A stretch of DNA of 50,609 bases from UBA7672 sp031419455 (GCA_031419455.1 JANOKS010000070.1:1-50609); one strand, 5' to 3'; counted from the first letter of the stretch, positions 23,869 through 32,115 are shown. Translations and numbers: made by a program. The notes: generated by a model not told the origin, from the sequence alone.

Positions 23869-23916
23869 TTGCAGCGTCTATGAATTCCGCGCACCTGTAC
23901 ATTTTCGACGCTGCAA
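23869..23916. promoter_or_regulatory. Inverted repeat in the MFS/sugar dehydrogenase divergent region
   Basis: ttgcagcgtc (23869-23878) and gacgctgcaa (23907-23916) are exact reverse complements 28 nt apart, ending 17 nt before the dehydrogenase ATG. They could be an operator bound as two half-sites or a leader stem blocking the start. Confidence 0.45.
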
Positions 23917-23933
23917 TCCGGGACGGACCTCAT

Positions 23934-25181
23934 ATGAAACGACTGCTTATCGCCCTCGCCGCAAGCGTGGTGTTCGCCCCCTGCGCCTTGGCCCAGGCTG
24001 CACCAAAGCCAACCCCCGAGCAGCTGGCCAAGACCTATGAGGAAGATGAACTGAGCCTCGAAAAGTGCGGCGTCCCGCGCAACGCCGCCGACGACTACCG
24101 CCCCACCCCCATGACGCCCGACCAGACCCGCGCCCCACGCATCAAGTCCACGCAGGACTTAAATGTGGACGTCGTCGCGTCCGGACTGCCGAACGCATGG
24201 GCGCTCGCCTTCCTGCCATCCGGCGAAATGCTGGTCACCATCCGCGGCGAAGGCCTCCGCCTGCTCTCGGCTGACGGCAAGACATCGAACCCGGTCACCG
24301 GCACGCCGGCGATCAAGAACGCCATCCGCCTGTTCGGCATGCACGACGTCATCCTCGACCGCGACTTCGCGAGCAACCGCACCCTCTATCTCGCCTATGT
24401 CACCACGCCGGAAGGCAAGCCGATGACCGGCTCCATCGTGCGCGCCAGACTCTCCGCAGACGGCAAGTCGCTGGAGGATTACACCATCCTCAAGGAAGGT
24501 CCCGGCATGATCCCGCGCCGCATTGTGCAGGCGCCGGACACAACGCTTTTCATCCAGACCGCCGACATCATCACGCCCTACGTCAGCGTGCAGAACCTCG
24601 GCAGCCCGCAAGGAAAAGTCCTGCGTCTCAACACCAATGGCACAATCCCCGGCTCCAATCCCTTCGTCCCGAGCAAGGCAGCCGATGCCTCGGTCTACGC
24701 CTACGGCTTCCGCGATCCGCAGGGCATGACGCTGCATCCGACCACGGGCGACCTCTGGCTGATCGAGAACGAGCCGCGCGGCGGCGACGAACTCAACGTC
24801 GTGCAGGCCGGCAAGAACTATGGCTTCCCGCTGATCTCCTACGGCCGCGACAATGACGGCAAACTGCTCAATGGCGGCCTCACGCAGAAGGCCGGCCTCG
24901 AACAGCCGATCTATTTCTGGACGCCCTCGGTCGCGCTCTCCGGCATGACGATCTATGACGGCGCAGCCCTGCCCGCCTGGCGCGGCGACGTCTTCGCCGG
25001 CGGCCTTTCCGGCATGCAGCTCATCCGCCTCGACATGGAAAACGGCCGCGTGATCGGCGAGGAAAAACTCCTCCGCGACAAATGCAAACGCATCCGCGAC
25101 GTCCGTCAGGGACCGGACGGTATGCTGTATGTTCTGACGGACGATGCGAACGGCGAAATCTGGAAGATTTCTCCGAAGTAG
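23934..25181 (+). CDS. PQQ-dependent aldose sugar dehydrogenase-like protein
   Basis: 415 aa from the ATG at 23934, giving a signal peptide (MKRLLIALAASVVFAPCALAQ). The mature part has the six-bladed propeller motifs of the GDH-B/YliI family: NAWALAFLPSGEMLVTIRGEGL, LFGMHDVILDRDFASNRTLYLAYV, GFRDPQGMTLHPTTGDLWLIENEPRGGDELNVVQAGKNYG and LPAWRGDVFAGGLSG. The enzyme would oxidise aldoses in the periplasm using PQQ. The N-terminal insert with two cysteines (CGVP region) is atypical. No PQQ synthesis genes are present here, so cofactor supply is unknown. Confidence 0.92.
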   Translation: MKRLLIALAASVVFAPCALAQAAPKPTPEQLAKTYEEDELSLEKCGVPRNAADDYRPTPMTPDQTRAPRIKSTQDLNVDVVASGLPNAWALAFLPSGEMLVTIRGEGLRLLSADGKTSNPVTGTPAIKNAIRLFGMHDVILDRDFASNRTLYLAYVTTPEGKPMTGSIVRARLSADGKSLEDYTILKEGPGMIPRRIVQAPDTTLFIQTADIITPYVSVQNLGSPQGKVLRLNTNGTIPGSNPFVPSKAADASVYAYGFRDPQGMTLHPTTGDLWLIENEPRGGDELNVVQAGKNYGFPLISYGRDNDGKLLNGGLTQKAGLEQPIYFWTPSVALSGMTIYDGAALPAWRGDVFAGGLSGMQLIRLDMENGRVIGEEKLLRDKCKRIRDVRQGPDGMLYVLTDDANGEIWKISPK

Positions 25182-25217
25182 TGCTCGCAACGCCCGTCGA
25201 CTTATCGATCGCGCACA

Positions 25218-25355
25218 CTCCTCCCCCTTGTGGGGAGGAGGTAGGAGATGGGGGGCCTCTCAACGTTTCGAGACATCAGCTACTGATCACCAGCCCGACC
25301 GCGGAGCCGCCCCCCTCACCCAAACCTCTCCCCACAAGGGGGAGAGGGGAGAGAT
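25218..25355. repeat. Dispersed nested inverted repeat, family A copy 2
   Basis: It shares with 5330-5465 the left palindrome cctcccccttgtgggga, the block gtagg...tggggggcctctca, the central gcggagccgcccccctcac and the right palindrome ctctccccacaagggggag. The middle 30 nt differ. It sits between the convergent sugar dehydrogenase and NifU-like genes. No gene lies in 25182-25386. Confidence 0.8.
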
Positions 25356-25386
25356 GAACGCCCGGCGTCGATGTTGAAGCAGTAAT

Positions 25387-25821
25387 CTAACCCTCTCCCA
25401 ACGCCTTCCGCATCGCCTCCACCGCCGCATCAAACGCCAGCATGGTCGAGGTATGCCGCGGCGGATATTCCCGCACCGGCTGCAGGTGGCGTAGCTCCCA
25501 AAACGCGCCATCCGGCGGCTCGGCGCCATCCTTCAGCATCGCGCGCAACGCATCGCGCGCCGCCTCGATCTCCTCCAGCGAGCGCCCCACCGCATGCCGC
25601 GTCAGGATCGACGTCGCCGCCTGCCCCAGCGCGCACGCCTTGGGCTCGACGGCGATCTCGGCAATGCGCCCATCCGCATCGAGCTTCACATCCACCTCCA
25701 CGGTGGATCCGCAAACCCGCGACACCTTCAGCGACGATCCCTGCGCATCGCTGAGCCGTCCGACATGCGGAATATCCGCCGCCAGCTCCAGAACGCGATT
25801 GTGGTACAGGTCTCCGAACAT
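25387..25821 (-). CDS. NifU/IscU-like iron-sulfur scaffold protein
   Basis: 144 aa from the ATG at 25821 (MFGDLYHNRVLELAADIPHVG). The frame runs upstream into a repeat at 25876-26035, which is not coding. The fold is NifU_N-like. Cys37 (RVCGSTVEVDV) and Cys63 (KACALGQAAT) match the first two scaffold cysteines. At the third position there is PPRHTSTMLAFDA without cysteine, with His123 nearby. Such two-cysteine versions occur in alphaproteobacteria, and whether they hold a cluster is uncertain. No isc or suf genes adjoin it. Confidence 0.85.
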   Translation of the reverse strand: MFGDLYHNRVLELAADIPHVGRLSDAQGSSLKVSRVCGSTVEVDVKLDADGRIAEIAVEPKACALGQAATSILTRHAVGRSLEEIEAARDALRAMLKDGAEPPDGAFWELRHLQPVREYPPRHTSTMLAFDAAVEAMRKALGEG

Positions 25822-25875
25822 GCTGCGTATGTCGGTCGGATTGCGGTGGGGATCAAGAGCTCTGAGCCACCGAGA

Positions 25876-26035
25876 GACCCCCTCCGTCGCGCTTCGCGCG
25901 CCACCTCCCCCACTTGCGCTGCAAGTGAGGGAGGCAATCTGGACGTCGCCACAGGCACGGTGCTTGCCTCCCTCGATCGCCACGCGATCGGGGGAGGTGG
26001 ATCGCGCGTTCTTCACGCGCGAGACGGAGGGGGTC
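25876..26035. repeat. Nested inverted repeat upstream of the NifU-like gene
   Basis: Outer arms gaccccctccgtc (25876-25888) and gacggagggggtc (26023-26035) are exact. Inside, gcgcgccacctccccc pairs with gggggaggtgg plus cgcgcg, and gggaggcaa pairs with ttgcctccc. cacttg-cgctg-caagtg forms a small internal hairpin. It starts 55 nt upstream of the NifU-like ATG, so it may be transcribed as leader. It occupies most of 25822-26053. Confidence 0.75.
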
Positions 26036-26053
26036 CCTCGACCGTCAACCGGT

Positions 26054-27001
26054 CTAACTCCCCGCCCTCACCCTCGCAAAGAACGCCGCCACCGTCGGCG
26101 CAAAGCTCTCCTGCACGATCAGGTCCGAATGTCCGCCGCCCTTGAACTCGACATACTCGGCCGCGACGCCGTCATCCTTCAGGGCCTTGCCCACGGAGCG
26201 CGCCAGCTGCACGGATAGCGTCTTGTCCTTCTCGCCGCCGAGCACCAGCACCGGCCCCCTGAAGCCCTTCAAAGCGTTCGCGACGTCGATATCGCCAAAA
26301 CCTTCCGCGATCTCGATCCGCACGAATGGCGCCGCATACCAGGGCGTCCACGCCTCAGCCACTTCGCGCGCGTTTCGGGCAGACGTCTCGATGATCACGC
26401 CATCCGTCTCCGGCAGACGCGCCGCCAGCTCCGAACACACCAACCCGCCCAGCGAGTGACCCCACAGCACGATCTTCCGCCCCGCCGCCTTCTCGCGCAC
26501 CAGCGGCACAAGCTCGTCCGCCATCTTCTGGAAGCGTTCGGGGCTCGCCTCGCCGCCCGTCTCGCCATAGCCGGGATAGTCGAACAGCAGCACATCGCCA
26601 TGCGGGATCGCGACGACCGTGTAGCGGTAGCCGCTGCGTTGCCGCGTCGATGCATTGCCGCCGCAGCGCACCACCAGCGTGTCGCTCGGCGCAGCCCGCG
26701 TCACCAGCGTGTAGGCCAACCCGCCCTCGCCCGTGCCAAACCGGCCATGCTCCACCTTCGCGGTGACATAAGGTGCAGCCTGTTTCGGAAAGCCGGCGTC
26801 AATCTCCGCGCGGCTCGCCCACACATAGTTCCAGTCCGCCTCGGACCGGAACGCCAGCTCGCCGACCATTGTCTGCCCGGTCTGCTTCGCCAGCGCCTCA
26901 TCATACGCCACCGGCTCGAACACCGTCGTCTCGTCGATGCTGACGACCATGCAGGCGCTGGCCGCAAGCGCGGCCACACACGCAATCGCAGACCTGATCA
27001 T
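26054..27001 (-). CDS. Alpha/beta-hydrolase lipoprotein
   Basis: 315 aa from the ATG at 27001, which overlaps the CHAD stop (ATGA). The frame extends 105 codons upstream, but only as a shadow of the CHAD gene. A lipobox LAASAC follows MIRSAIACVAA. The hydrolase core has FDYPGYGETGG, nucleophile elbow LWGHSLGG, acid region LVLGGEKDKTL and terminal GGGHSD with the catalytic His. It is predicted to be an envelope-anchored esterase or peptidase-like hydrolase; the substrate is unknown. Coupling to a CHAD (polyphosphate-binding) protein suggests, but does not show, a shared role. Confidence 0.88.
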   Translation of the reverse strand: MIRSAIACVAALAASACMVVSIDETTVFEPVAYDEALAKQTGQTMVGELAFRSEADWNYVWASRAEIDAGFPKQAAPYVTAKVEHGRFGTGEGGLAYTLVTRAAPSDTLVVRCGGNASTRQRSGYRYTVVAIPHGDVLLFDYPGYGETGGEASPERFQKMADELVPLVREKAAGRKIVLWGHSLGGLVCSELAARLPETDGVIIETSARNAREVAEAWTPWYAAPFVRIEIAEGFGDIDVANALKGFRGPVLVLGGEKDKTLSVQLARSVGKALKDDGVAAEYVEFKGGGHSDLIVQESFAPTVAAFFARVRAGS

Positions 27002-27870
27002 GCCGCGTCCTGCCCCGCCATCACCGGCGGCGTCAGTTCCTTCATCCACGCCTTCGGCTTCTCCGAGAACAATGCCGCGCCCGCGGCCCGCGCGCCCGTC
27101 ACCAGCGACTTCCGCCGCGCATCCAGCACGTTGAGAAAGCCCGCCGGCCGCTCGCGCCAGCGCTTCACGCCAGCCGCCACAACTTCGATGTCCTGCACCT
27201 CGCCCAGCAATTCCGCGAGATCGCGCACCCCGGCCACGCGCCGGTCGAGCGCATCCGGAAACTGCTGCCGCATCAGCCTTGCCTGCAGTGCGTGATACTT
27301 CGCCTGCTTGCGCCATTCGTGCAGAAGCTCAGGCTCCTCGCTGTCGAGCGCCGCGTGCATCGCATTGCGCGCCATGCGGTATGTCTCGCCCAGCGCCGCC
27401 GCAAGGTCGCCGCGCTCGCCTCGCTCCAGCGGGGGCACAAGCGCGTCAGCATGCGCGTCCAGCCCAGCGATGAACGCAGCGATCGCCTCGCCCGTCTCCA
27501 CCGTACCGCGCTGTTTCTGGAAGCGCTCCTCCAGCCGCCGCGTCACATCCACGCCAATCCGCGTCACCAGAAACGGCCGCAGCGTCTCCAGCGCCTCGAT
27601 GCGTGCGCCGGCGTCGCGCAGGGCGGACAAGAGCCGCGCCTGGTCGCGCCACCACTTGTTCTCCCGATCAAACGTCTTGCCCTTCATCAGCGGCCGCGCC
27701 AGCCGCAGCGCAGCGCGAATACGCTTGCAGCGCACGCGCGCCTTGTGGGCAAAGGCTGACGATTCCTGCTGCGCCTCGGCGCATTCGGCAGACAGCTTCT
27801 CCACCTGCTCGCGGATGACGCGGCTCAGCCCCTCGCCGGGCGTCTCGTGAGGAACCAGCACGAAGCTCAT
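26998..27870 (-). CDS. CHAD-domain protein
   Basis: 290 aa, almost all a CHAD helical bundle. Conserved His and Arg/Lys on helices include AHKARVRCKRIRAALRLARPLM, ENKWWRDQARLLSALRDAGA and LLHEWRKQAKYHALQARLM, which line a basic surface known to bind polyphosphate. No CYTH domain is attached, unlike many CHAD proteins. It is cytoplasmic or granule-associated. It is the first gene of a two-gene unit with the hydrolase lipoprotein. Confidence 0.93.
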   Translation of the reverse strand: MSFVLVPHETPGEGLSRVIREQVEKLSAECAEAQQESSAFAHKARVRCKRIRAALRLARPLMKGKTFDRENKWWRDQARLLSALRDAGARIEALETLRPFLVTRIGVDVTRRLEERFQKQRGTVETGEAIAAFIAGLDAHADALVPPLERGERGDLAAALGETYRMARNAMHAALDSEEPELLHEWRKQAKYHALQARLMRQQFPDALDRRVAGVRDLAELLGEVQDIEVVAAGVKRWRERPAGFLNVLDARRKSLVTGARAAGAALFSEKPKAWMKELTPPVMAGQDAA

Positions 27871-27891
27871 GCCCCAAACCTCATGTGAAGA

Positions 27892-28329
27892 TCAGTTTCC
27901 GTTGTCGTTGTAGTTGCGGTTCGGGTCGCGCATGTGCAGGCGCACATAATGCGATTCCGGACGCGGCTGGTTCGGCCAGAACTTCACCGTCCACGAATGC
28001 ACATTGTCGTTCACCGAATAGACCCGCTCGCATTCAAGCAGGGGCACAGGCGCGCCATCGGGCCTGTTGCCATCGCGGCAGACGAAGCCATCCGCCTCGA
28101 ACACTTTCTGCGCCTCGACTTCCTGTCCGCCCTTCCAGCGCCCGCCGATGAAGCGGCGGAAATCCTGGTCCACGGCGCCCTCGGCGTCGCGGTCCCAGAA
28201 GCCGAAATTCGTGCCGGCCGGACCCGGTCCCTGCGGCGGCCGCGGCCCGCCCGTGTTCACGATCGTGGTCGAGCACGCCGCCATCGCGAGCAACGTCACC
28301 CCAGCCAGTAATGTGTGTGCAAGCTTCAT
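27892..28329 (-). CDS. Small lipoprotein, 145 aa
   Basis: The ATG at 28329 is preceded at about 9 nt by GGGAGAGG; another ATG at 28335 is too close to that site. Signal MKLAHTLLAGVTLLAMAACS has a lipobox (AMAAC). A Pro/Gly-rich linker follows, then a domain with FVCRDGNRPDGAPVPLLECERVY (two cysteines that could pair) and a polar tail NRNYNDNGN. No family recognised. It is followed closely by the CHAD gene on the same strand. Confidence 0.8.
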   Translation of the reverse strand: MKLAHTLLAGVTLLAMAACSTTIVNTGGPRPPQGPGPAGTNFGFWDRDAEGAVDQDFRRFIGGRWKGGQEVEAQKVFEADGFVCRDGNRPDGAPVPLLECERVYSVNDNVHSWTVKFWPNQPRPESHYVRLHMRDPNRNYNDNGN

Positions 28330-28423
28330 GAGCATGCCTCTCCCGAACAACCACCCCAATAACACGTCCCGAGCATAAACCGCCCCGCCCCGCCGTCAAA
28401 CGGGCGACATGCAGCAGGACGTA

Positions 28424-29107
28424 TCACGAAGCCGACTGCCCCATGCCAAAAATGCCGCCGAGCCAGTCCAGCAGGGCCGGGAGCTGCTGGATGAACAGCA
28501 CCGTCACATAAGACACGGCGATCAGCGCCACGACCGACACCACCAGCCCGACAGCCACGATCACCCCGTCCCGCTGCGCCAGCCCCATGCCCAGCACGGC
28601 ACACGCCAGCGCCGGCGGAAAATTCCCACCCGGCGGCAGCGGCAGGATCAGCACAATCGCCATGATCAGCACGATGACGCCAATCAGAATCGCACCCAGC
28701 CGTCCCGTCATGAACAGCAGGCGCGGCTTCATCACCCGCTCAATGGCCCGCAGCCGCGGCGCCAGCCCCTCGAACGCCTTCACCAGCGATTTGCGGTCGA
28801 ATGTTTGCTTGGAGAGAATGCCCGGCAGCCACAGGTCTTCCCGCCCCATCACCATCTGCACCGCCACGATCAGCAGGCAGATCCCCACCACAGTGGGCAC
28901 GCCGGGCGGCATGGGCACCACCGACGGCAACGCGAACATCAGCGTCGCCAGCCCGAACGAGCGCGTATCCAGCGCGTCAAGGATCTGCCCCACCGAAACC
29001 TTCTCGCTCTCGCCACGAACCGCGTGCAGCAGCACCTCGGATGTCGGCTCGCTCGTGGCGCCGGGGTCGCGGTCGTGATCGGAGGCCGGCGTCAGATGCG
29101 TCTCCAC
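28424..29107 (-). CDS. exoD: ExoD-family exopolysaccharide synthesis protein
   Basis: 227 aa from a GTG at 29107 that overlaps the cysS stop by 16 nt. The ExoD pattern is clear: SVGQILDALDTRSFGLATLMFALPSVVPMPPGVPTVVGICLLIVAVQMVMGREDLWLPGIL, then three further membrane helices, including LPLPPGGNFPPALACAVLGMGLAQRDGV. ExoD was found in rhizobia as needed for normal exopolysaccharide and alkaline tolerance; the mechanism is unclear. Confidence 0.9.
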   Translation of the reverse strand: METHLTPASDHDRDPGATSEPTSEVLLHAVRGESEKVSVGQILDALDTRSFGLATLMFALPSVVPMPPGVPTVVGICLLIVAVQMVMGREDLWLPGILSKQTFDRKSLVKAFEGLAPRLRAIERVMKPRLLFMTGRLGAILIGVIVLIMAIVLILPLPPGGNFPPALACAVLGMGLAQRDGVIVAVGLVVSVVALIAVSYVTVLFIQQLPALLDWLGGIFGMGQSAS

Positions 29108-30465
29108 GTCGAGCCGTCCGGCCCGTCCATGATCTCGATCCCCTCGGCGGCCAGCTCTTTCCGAATGCGATCGGCCTCCGCGAAATCCTTCGCCTTGCGC
29201 GCCGCCACACGTCCCGCCACACGATCATCGATCCGCTGCGCGTCGGACGCATCGCCCCGCGCCCACTCATCCGGGTCCGCCTGCAGCAACCCCAGCAACG
29301 CCCCAGCCGCCAGCATCTGTCCCTTCATGCGCGGCCAGTCCGCCGCCTCGGCCTTGTTCGCCTCCGTCGCCAGAGCAGAGAGTTCGGCCAGCGCCAGCGG
29401 CGTGTTGAGATCATCGCACAGCGCCGCCATCACGCCATCAGGCACGCCCGTGTCATCCGCCTCGGCATCCCTCATCCGCCGCAGCGCGTTGTAGAACCGG
29501 TCCAGCGTCGACTTACTCTGCCCTAGCAACGACGCCGTGAAATCCAGCGGCTGCCGGTAATGCCCCGACATCAACGCGAAGCGAAGCGTCTCGCCATCCC
29601 ATTCCTTCAGCAGGTCGTGCACCAGCTTCACATTGCCAAGCGACTTGGACATCTTCTCCGAGTCCATCGACAGGAATCCGTTGTGCAGCCAGTAGCGCGC
29701 CATCGGCTTGCCGTGCGCGCACTCGCTCTGCGCGATCTCGTTCTCATGGTGCGGGAAGATCAGGTCGAGCCCGCCCGCATGAATGTCGATCGTCTCGCCC
29801 AGCACGGCCTTCGCCATCGCCGAGCACTCGATATGCCAGCCCGGCCGCCCCTCGCCCCACGGTGAATCCCACCGCGCTTCAGCCGGCTCGCCCGGCTTGG
29901 CGGCCTTCCACAGCGCGAAGTCCGCCGGGTCTCGCTTGCCCGCATCCACCTCGACACGCGCCCCCGCCACCATGTCATCCCGGCTGCGACCCGACAGCTT
30001 CCCGTAGTCCGCCATCGAGGGCACATGGAACAGCACGCCATCCTTGCCCGCATAGGCATGGCCCTTGTCGACCAGCGTCTCGATGATCTCGACCATGCCA
30101 GCGATGTGGTCTGTTGCATGCGGACGATGCGTGGGCTCGATCACGCCCAGCGCAGCCATGTCCTCGCGATAGATGCGCTCGTACAGCACGGTGATCTCGG
30201 CGATCGGCCGCCCCGCTTCCGCTGCGGCGGCGATGATCTTGTCGTCCACATCCGTGATGTTGGCGGCATAGACCACATGGCTCTCGCCATACTTCGCCCG
30301 CAGCAGGCGAAACAGCACGTCGAATGCGACGGGAGGCCGCGCATTGCCGATATGGGCGTAGGACCACACCGTCGGCCCGCACACATACATCGTCACCCGC
30401 TGGGGGTTTTGCGGTGAAAACACCCGCTTTTCGCGGCTCAGCGTGTTGTGGAGACGGATGTCCAT
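29092..30465 (-). CDS. cysS: Cysteinyl-tRNA synthetase
   Basis: 457 aa class I aminoacyl-tRNA synthetase. Zinc ligand Cys in VCGPTVWSYAHIGNARP (with the HIGH-type motif HIGN), WHIECSAMAKAVLGETIDIHAGGLDLIFPHHENEIAQSE with the zinc Cys/His, and the KMSKS loop EKMSKSLGN are all present. The C-terminal anticodon region ends with IRKELAAEGIEIMDGPDGSTWRRI. It charges tRNA-Cys. It is divergent from folE, and exoD follows by overlap. Confidence 0.97.
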   Translation of the reverse strand: MDIRLHNTLSREKRVFSPQNPQRVTMYVCGPTVWSYAHIGNARPPVAFDVLFRLLRAKYGESHVVYAANITDVDDKIIAAAAEAGRPIAEITVLYERIYREDMAALGVIEPTHRPHATDHIAGMVEIIETLVDKGHAYAGKDGVLFHVPSMADYGKLSGRSRDDMVAGARVEVDAGKRDPADFALWKAAKPGEPAEARWDSPWGEGRPGWHIECSAMAKAVLGETIDIHAGGLDLIFPHHENEIAQSECAHGKPMARYWLHNGFLSMDSEKMSKSLGNVKLVHDLLKEWDGETLRFALMSGHYRQPLDFTASLLGQSKSTLDRFYNALRRMRDAEADDTGVPDGVMAALCDDLNTPLALAELSALATEANKAEAADWPRMKGQMLAAGALLGLLQADPDEWARGDASDAQRIDDRVAGRVAARKAKDFAEADRIRKELAAEGIEIMDGPDGSTWRRI

Positions 30466-30494
30466 CGGGCAGTCTTTTCATTCCGTTAGGAAGT

Positions 30495-30522
30495 TTGAAT
30501 CAGGGTTTTCAGGCGGTATCCT
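30495..30522 (+). promoter_or_regulatory. Predicted folE promoter
   Basis: TTGAAT (30495-30500), 16-nt spacer, TATCCT (30517-30522). Transcription would begin near 30529, giving a leader of about 128 nt before folE. Confidence 0.5.
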
Positions 30523-30557
30523 GTTGGCGTTTCCGCGCGAGGCGCCTATGTGTCACG

Positions 30558-30599
30558 CACGTCCGGCCCGATCAATCAGGCTTTGCGGACGTGTTTTTT
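30558..30599 (+). terminator. Intrinsic terminator inside the folE leader
   Basis: Arms cacgtccg (30558-30565) and cggacgtg (30586-30593) are exact, with an inner gcc/ggc extension, followed directly by six T. It faces folE from its upstream side, so it must be an attenuator, or it ends a separate short RNA of about 70 nt. Confidence 0.7.
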
Positions 30600-30602
30600 C
30601 AA

Positions 30603-30656
30603 GGGCGTCGTGATGCCCGGGCGGAATTTCCGCCCCAGTAACGGAGAGGATCGGCC
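30603..30656 (+). promoter_or_regulatory. Compact two-hairpin leader before folE, candidate THF-II riboswitch
   Basis: Stem 1 is gggc-gtcgtgat-gccc (30603-30618). Stem 2 is gggcggaa-t-ttccgccc (30619-30635), stacked directly on it. The linker cagtaa then leads into the SD cggagagg and the ATG. Alphaproteobacterial folE genes are known to carry the folE-motif (THF-II) riboswitch close to the SD; the size, position and stacked stems fit, but I cannot match the consensus without a model search. Confidence 0.5.
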
Positions 30657-31271
30657 ATGGACGCCGTGATCAAAGGCAAGGCCAAGGCCGAAGGCGAGCC
30701 CTTCAACCGCCCCTCCCGCGACGAAGCGGAAGACGCCGTCCGCACGCTCATTGCCTGGGCCGGAGACGATCCGAAACGCGAAGGCCTGATCGACACCCCC
30801 GGCCGCGTGGTGGACGCATATGAAGAGTGGTTCAAAGGCTATCGTGAAGACCCCCGCGAATATCTCTCACGCACGTTCGACGACGTGAAAGGCTACGACG
30901 ACATCGTCATGCTGCGCGACATCGACGTGGAATCCCATTGCGAACACCACATGGCCCCGTTCCTCGGCAAGGCCTACGTCGCCTACATGCCGCTCGACAA
31001 CGTGGTCGGCATCTCCAAGATCGCCCGCGTGGTCGAGATCTATTCCAAGCGCCTGCAGACGCAGGAGACCATGACCTCGCAAATCCTCAACGCGATCCAG
31101 GAAGTCCTGAAGCCCGAAGGCGTCGCTGTCATGATCGACGCCAAGCACGAGTGCATGACCACCCGCGGCGTCCACCACCCGAACGTCTCGACAATCACCA
31201 CGCAGTTCTCAGGCGTCTTCCGGTCGGACAAGGAATTGCGCGAGCGCTTTCTGCGGCTGACGGGGCGGTAA
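30657..31271 (+). CDS. folE: GTP cyclohydrolase I
   Basis: 204 aa, typical FolE-I. It contains DTPGRVVDAYEEWFKGY, the zinc and active-site region DIDVESHCEHHMAPFLGKAYVAYMP, VGISKIARVVEIYSKRLQTQE, and MTTRGVHHPNVSTITTQFSG with the second Cys just before. It converts GTP to dihydroneopterin triphosphate, the first step of folate synthesis. The start ATG has GGAGAGG upstream. Folate made here feeds the MetF/MetH pathway encoded at 12.5-19.1 kb. Confidence 0.97.
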   Translation: MDAVIKGKAKAEGEPFNRPSRDEAEDAVRTLIAWAGDDPKREGLIDTPGRVVDAYEEWFKGYREDPREYLSRTFDDVKGYDDIVMLRDIDVESHCEHHMAPFLGKAYVAYMPLDNVVGISKIARVVEIYSKRLQTQETMTSQILNAIQEVLKPEGVAVMIDAKHECMTTRGVHHPNVSTITTQFSGVFRSDKELRERFLRLTGR

Positions 31272-31277
31272 GGCGTC

Positions 31278-31832
31278 CTAGTTTCGATACAGGATGTCAG
31301 CGCACTGAACGATGTCACCAAGCCGGTCGCCGGGCGCACTCACGCGATGCCATGGAAAATCCACGCAATAGTCCAGCAGCACGGCTTCCCGTTCCGCGGC
31401 GGATAGATCGGTTGGCGCGGAGAAAAGAGCTGGAGTCGCCTGCTCCGCGAAGTACTCCTCAACGAAGCGTTGTTCCTGTTCCTGATAGGCTTGGCTGGCC
31501 CAATTGTAGAACACGACCGTACCAAGATAGCCGCCAATCACCAGCCACGCCTTGTAGCGGTCGCGGCGCTTGACAGGCTCACCCTCCGGATTTTCCGACG
31601 CTTCTTTCCATCGCGCACGCATTGCCGACTTCGCATCGTCAATCCGGCTGCGCGGTACAAACACCTGCATTCCGCCCAGCGCGATGGTCCAGCCCCAGTC
31701 CACATTGGCGTGATGCGCATTGCCGACGAATGCATCGATGCCCTCGGCGCGCAGAGCTGAGGCCATTACTTCGGCCTCTTCCCGCATATAGAGCGAGATC
31801 AGGACTGCATAGTCGCGCCGTTCGTCGCTCAT
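31278..31832 (-). CDS. Hypothetical protein with DUF2007-like N-terminal domain
   Basis: 184 aa from the ATG at 31832 (MSDERRDYAVLISLYMREEAEVMASALRAEGIDAFVGNAHHANVDWG), preceded by AGGGGGG. Earlier in-frame ATGs reach 31910. The first 75 residues resemble the putative signal-transducing domain DUF2007 (EAEVMASALRAEGI...GGMQVFVPRSRIDDAKSAM). A single hydrophobic helix (AWLVIGGYLGTVVFYNWA) follows, then a C-terminal region with DLSAAEREAVLLDYCVDFPWH. The function is unknown. Its stop is 4 nt from the folE stop (convergent). Confidence 0.7.
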   Translation of the reverse strand: MSDERRDYAVLISLYMREEAEVMASALRAEGIDAFVGNAHHANVDWGWTIALGGMQVFVPRSRIDDAKSAMRARWKEASENPEGEPVKRRDRYKAWLVIGGYLGTVVFYNWASQAYQEQEQRFVEEYFAEQATPALFSAPTDLSAAEREAVLLDYCVDFPWHRVSAPGDRLGDIVQCADILYRN

Positions 31833-31965
31833 CTGCCCCCCTGCCGCTTCAAGCATCGCCGTATCCGAGGTCATCGGCAATCCCAGCCAGACCGGGGTTT
31901 GCGTAACCAATGCGTAGGCACAAGCTTGGCCGAAGAACCCTATGCTGCGACAGTGTGAGCTCCGC

Positions 31966-32115
31966 CCTCGTCCTTCGAGACGATCGCTTTGCGATCCCTC
32001 AGGATGAGGGCTCTCTCAACACTCGCGATCGTGGAGAGGCCTCATCCTGAGGGATCGCAGGCACAACGTCAGTCACGCGCAGAACCTATCGGTGCGATCG
32101 TCTCGAAGGACGAGG
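31966..32115. repeat. Nested perfect inverted repeats, family C copy 1
   Basis: The outer 22-nt arms 31966-31987 (cctcgtccttcgag...) and 32094-32115 are exact reverse complements. The inner 18-nt arms gcgatccctcaggatgag (31991-32008) and ctcatcctgagggatcgc (32041-32058) are also exact. It occupies the divergent region between the DUF2007-like gene and dapD. The rest of 31833-32201 shows no gene. Confidence 0.85.
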
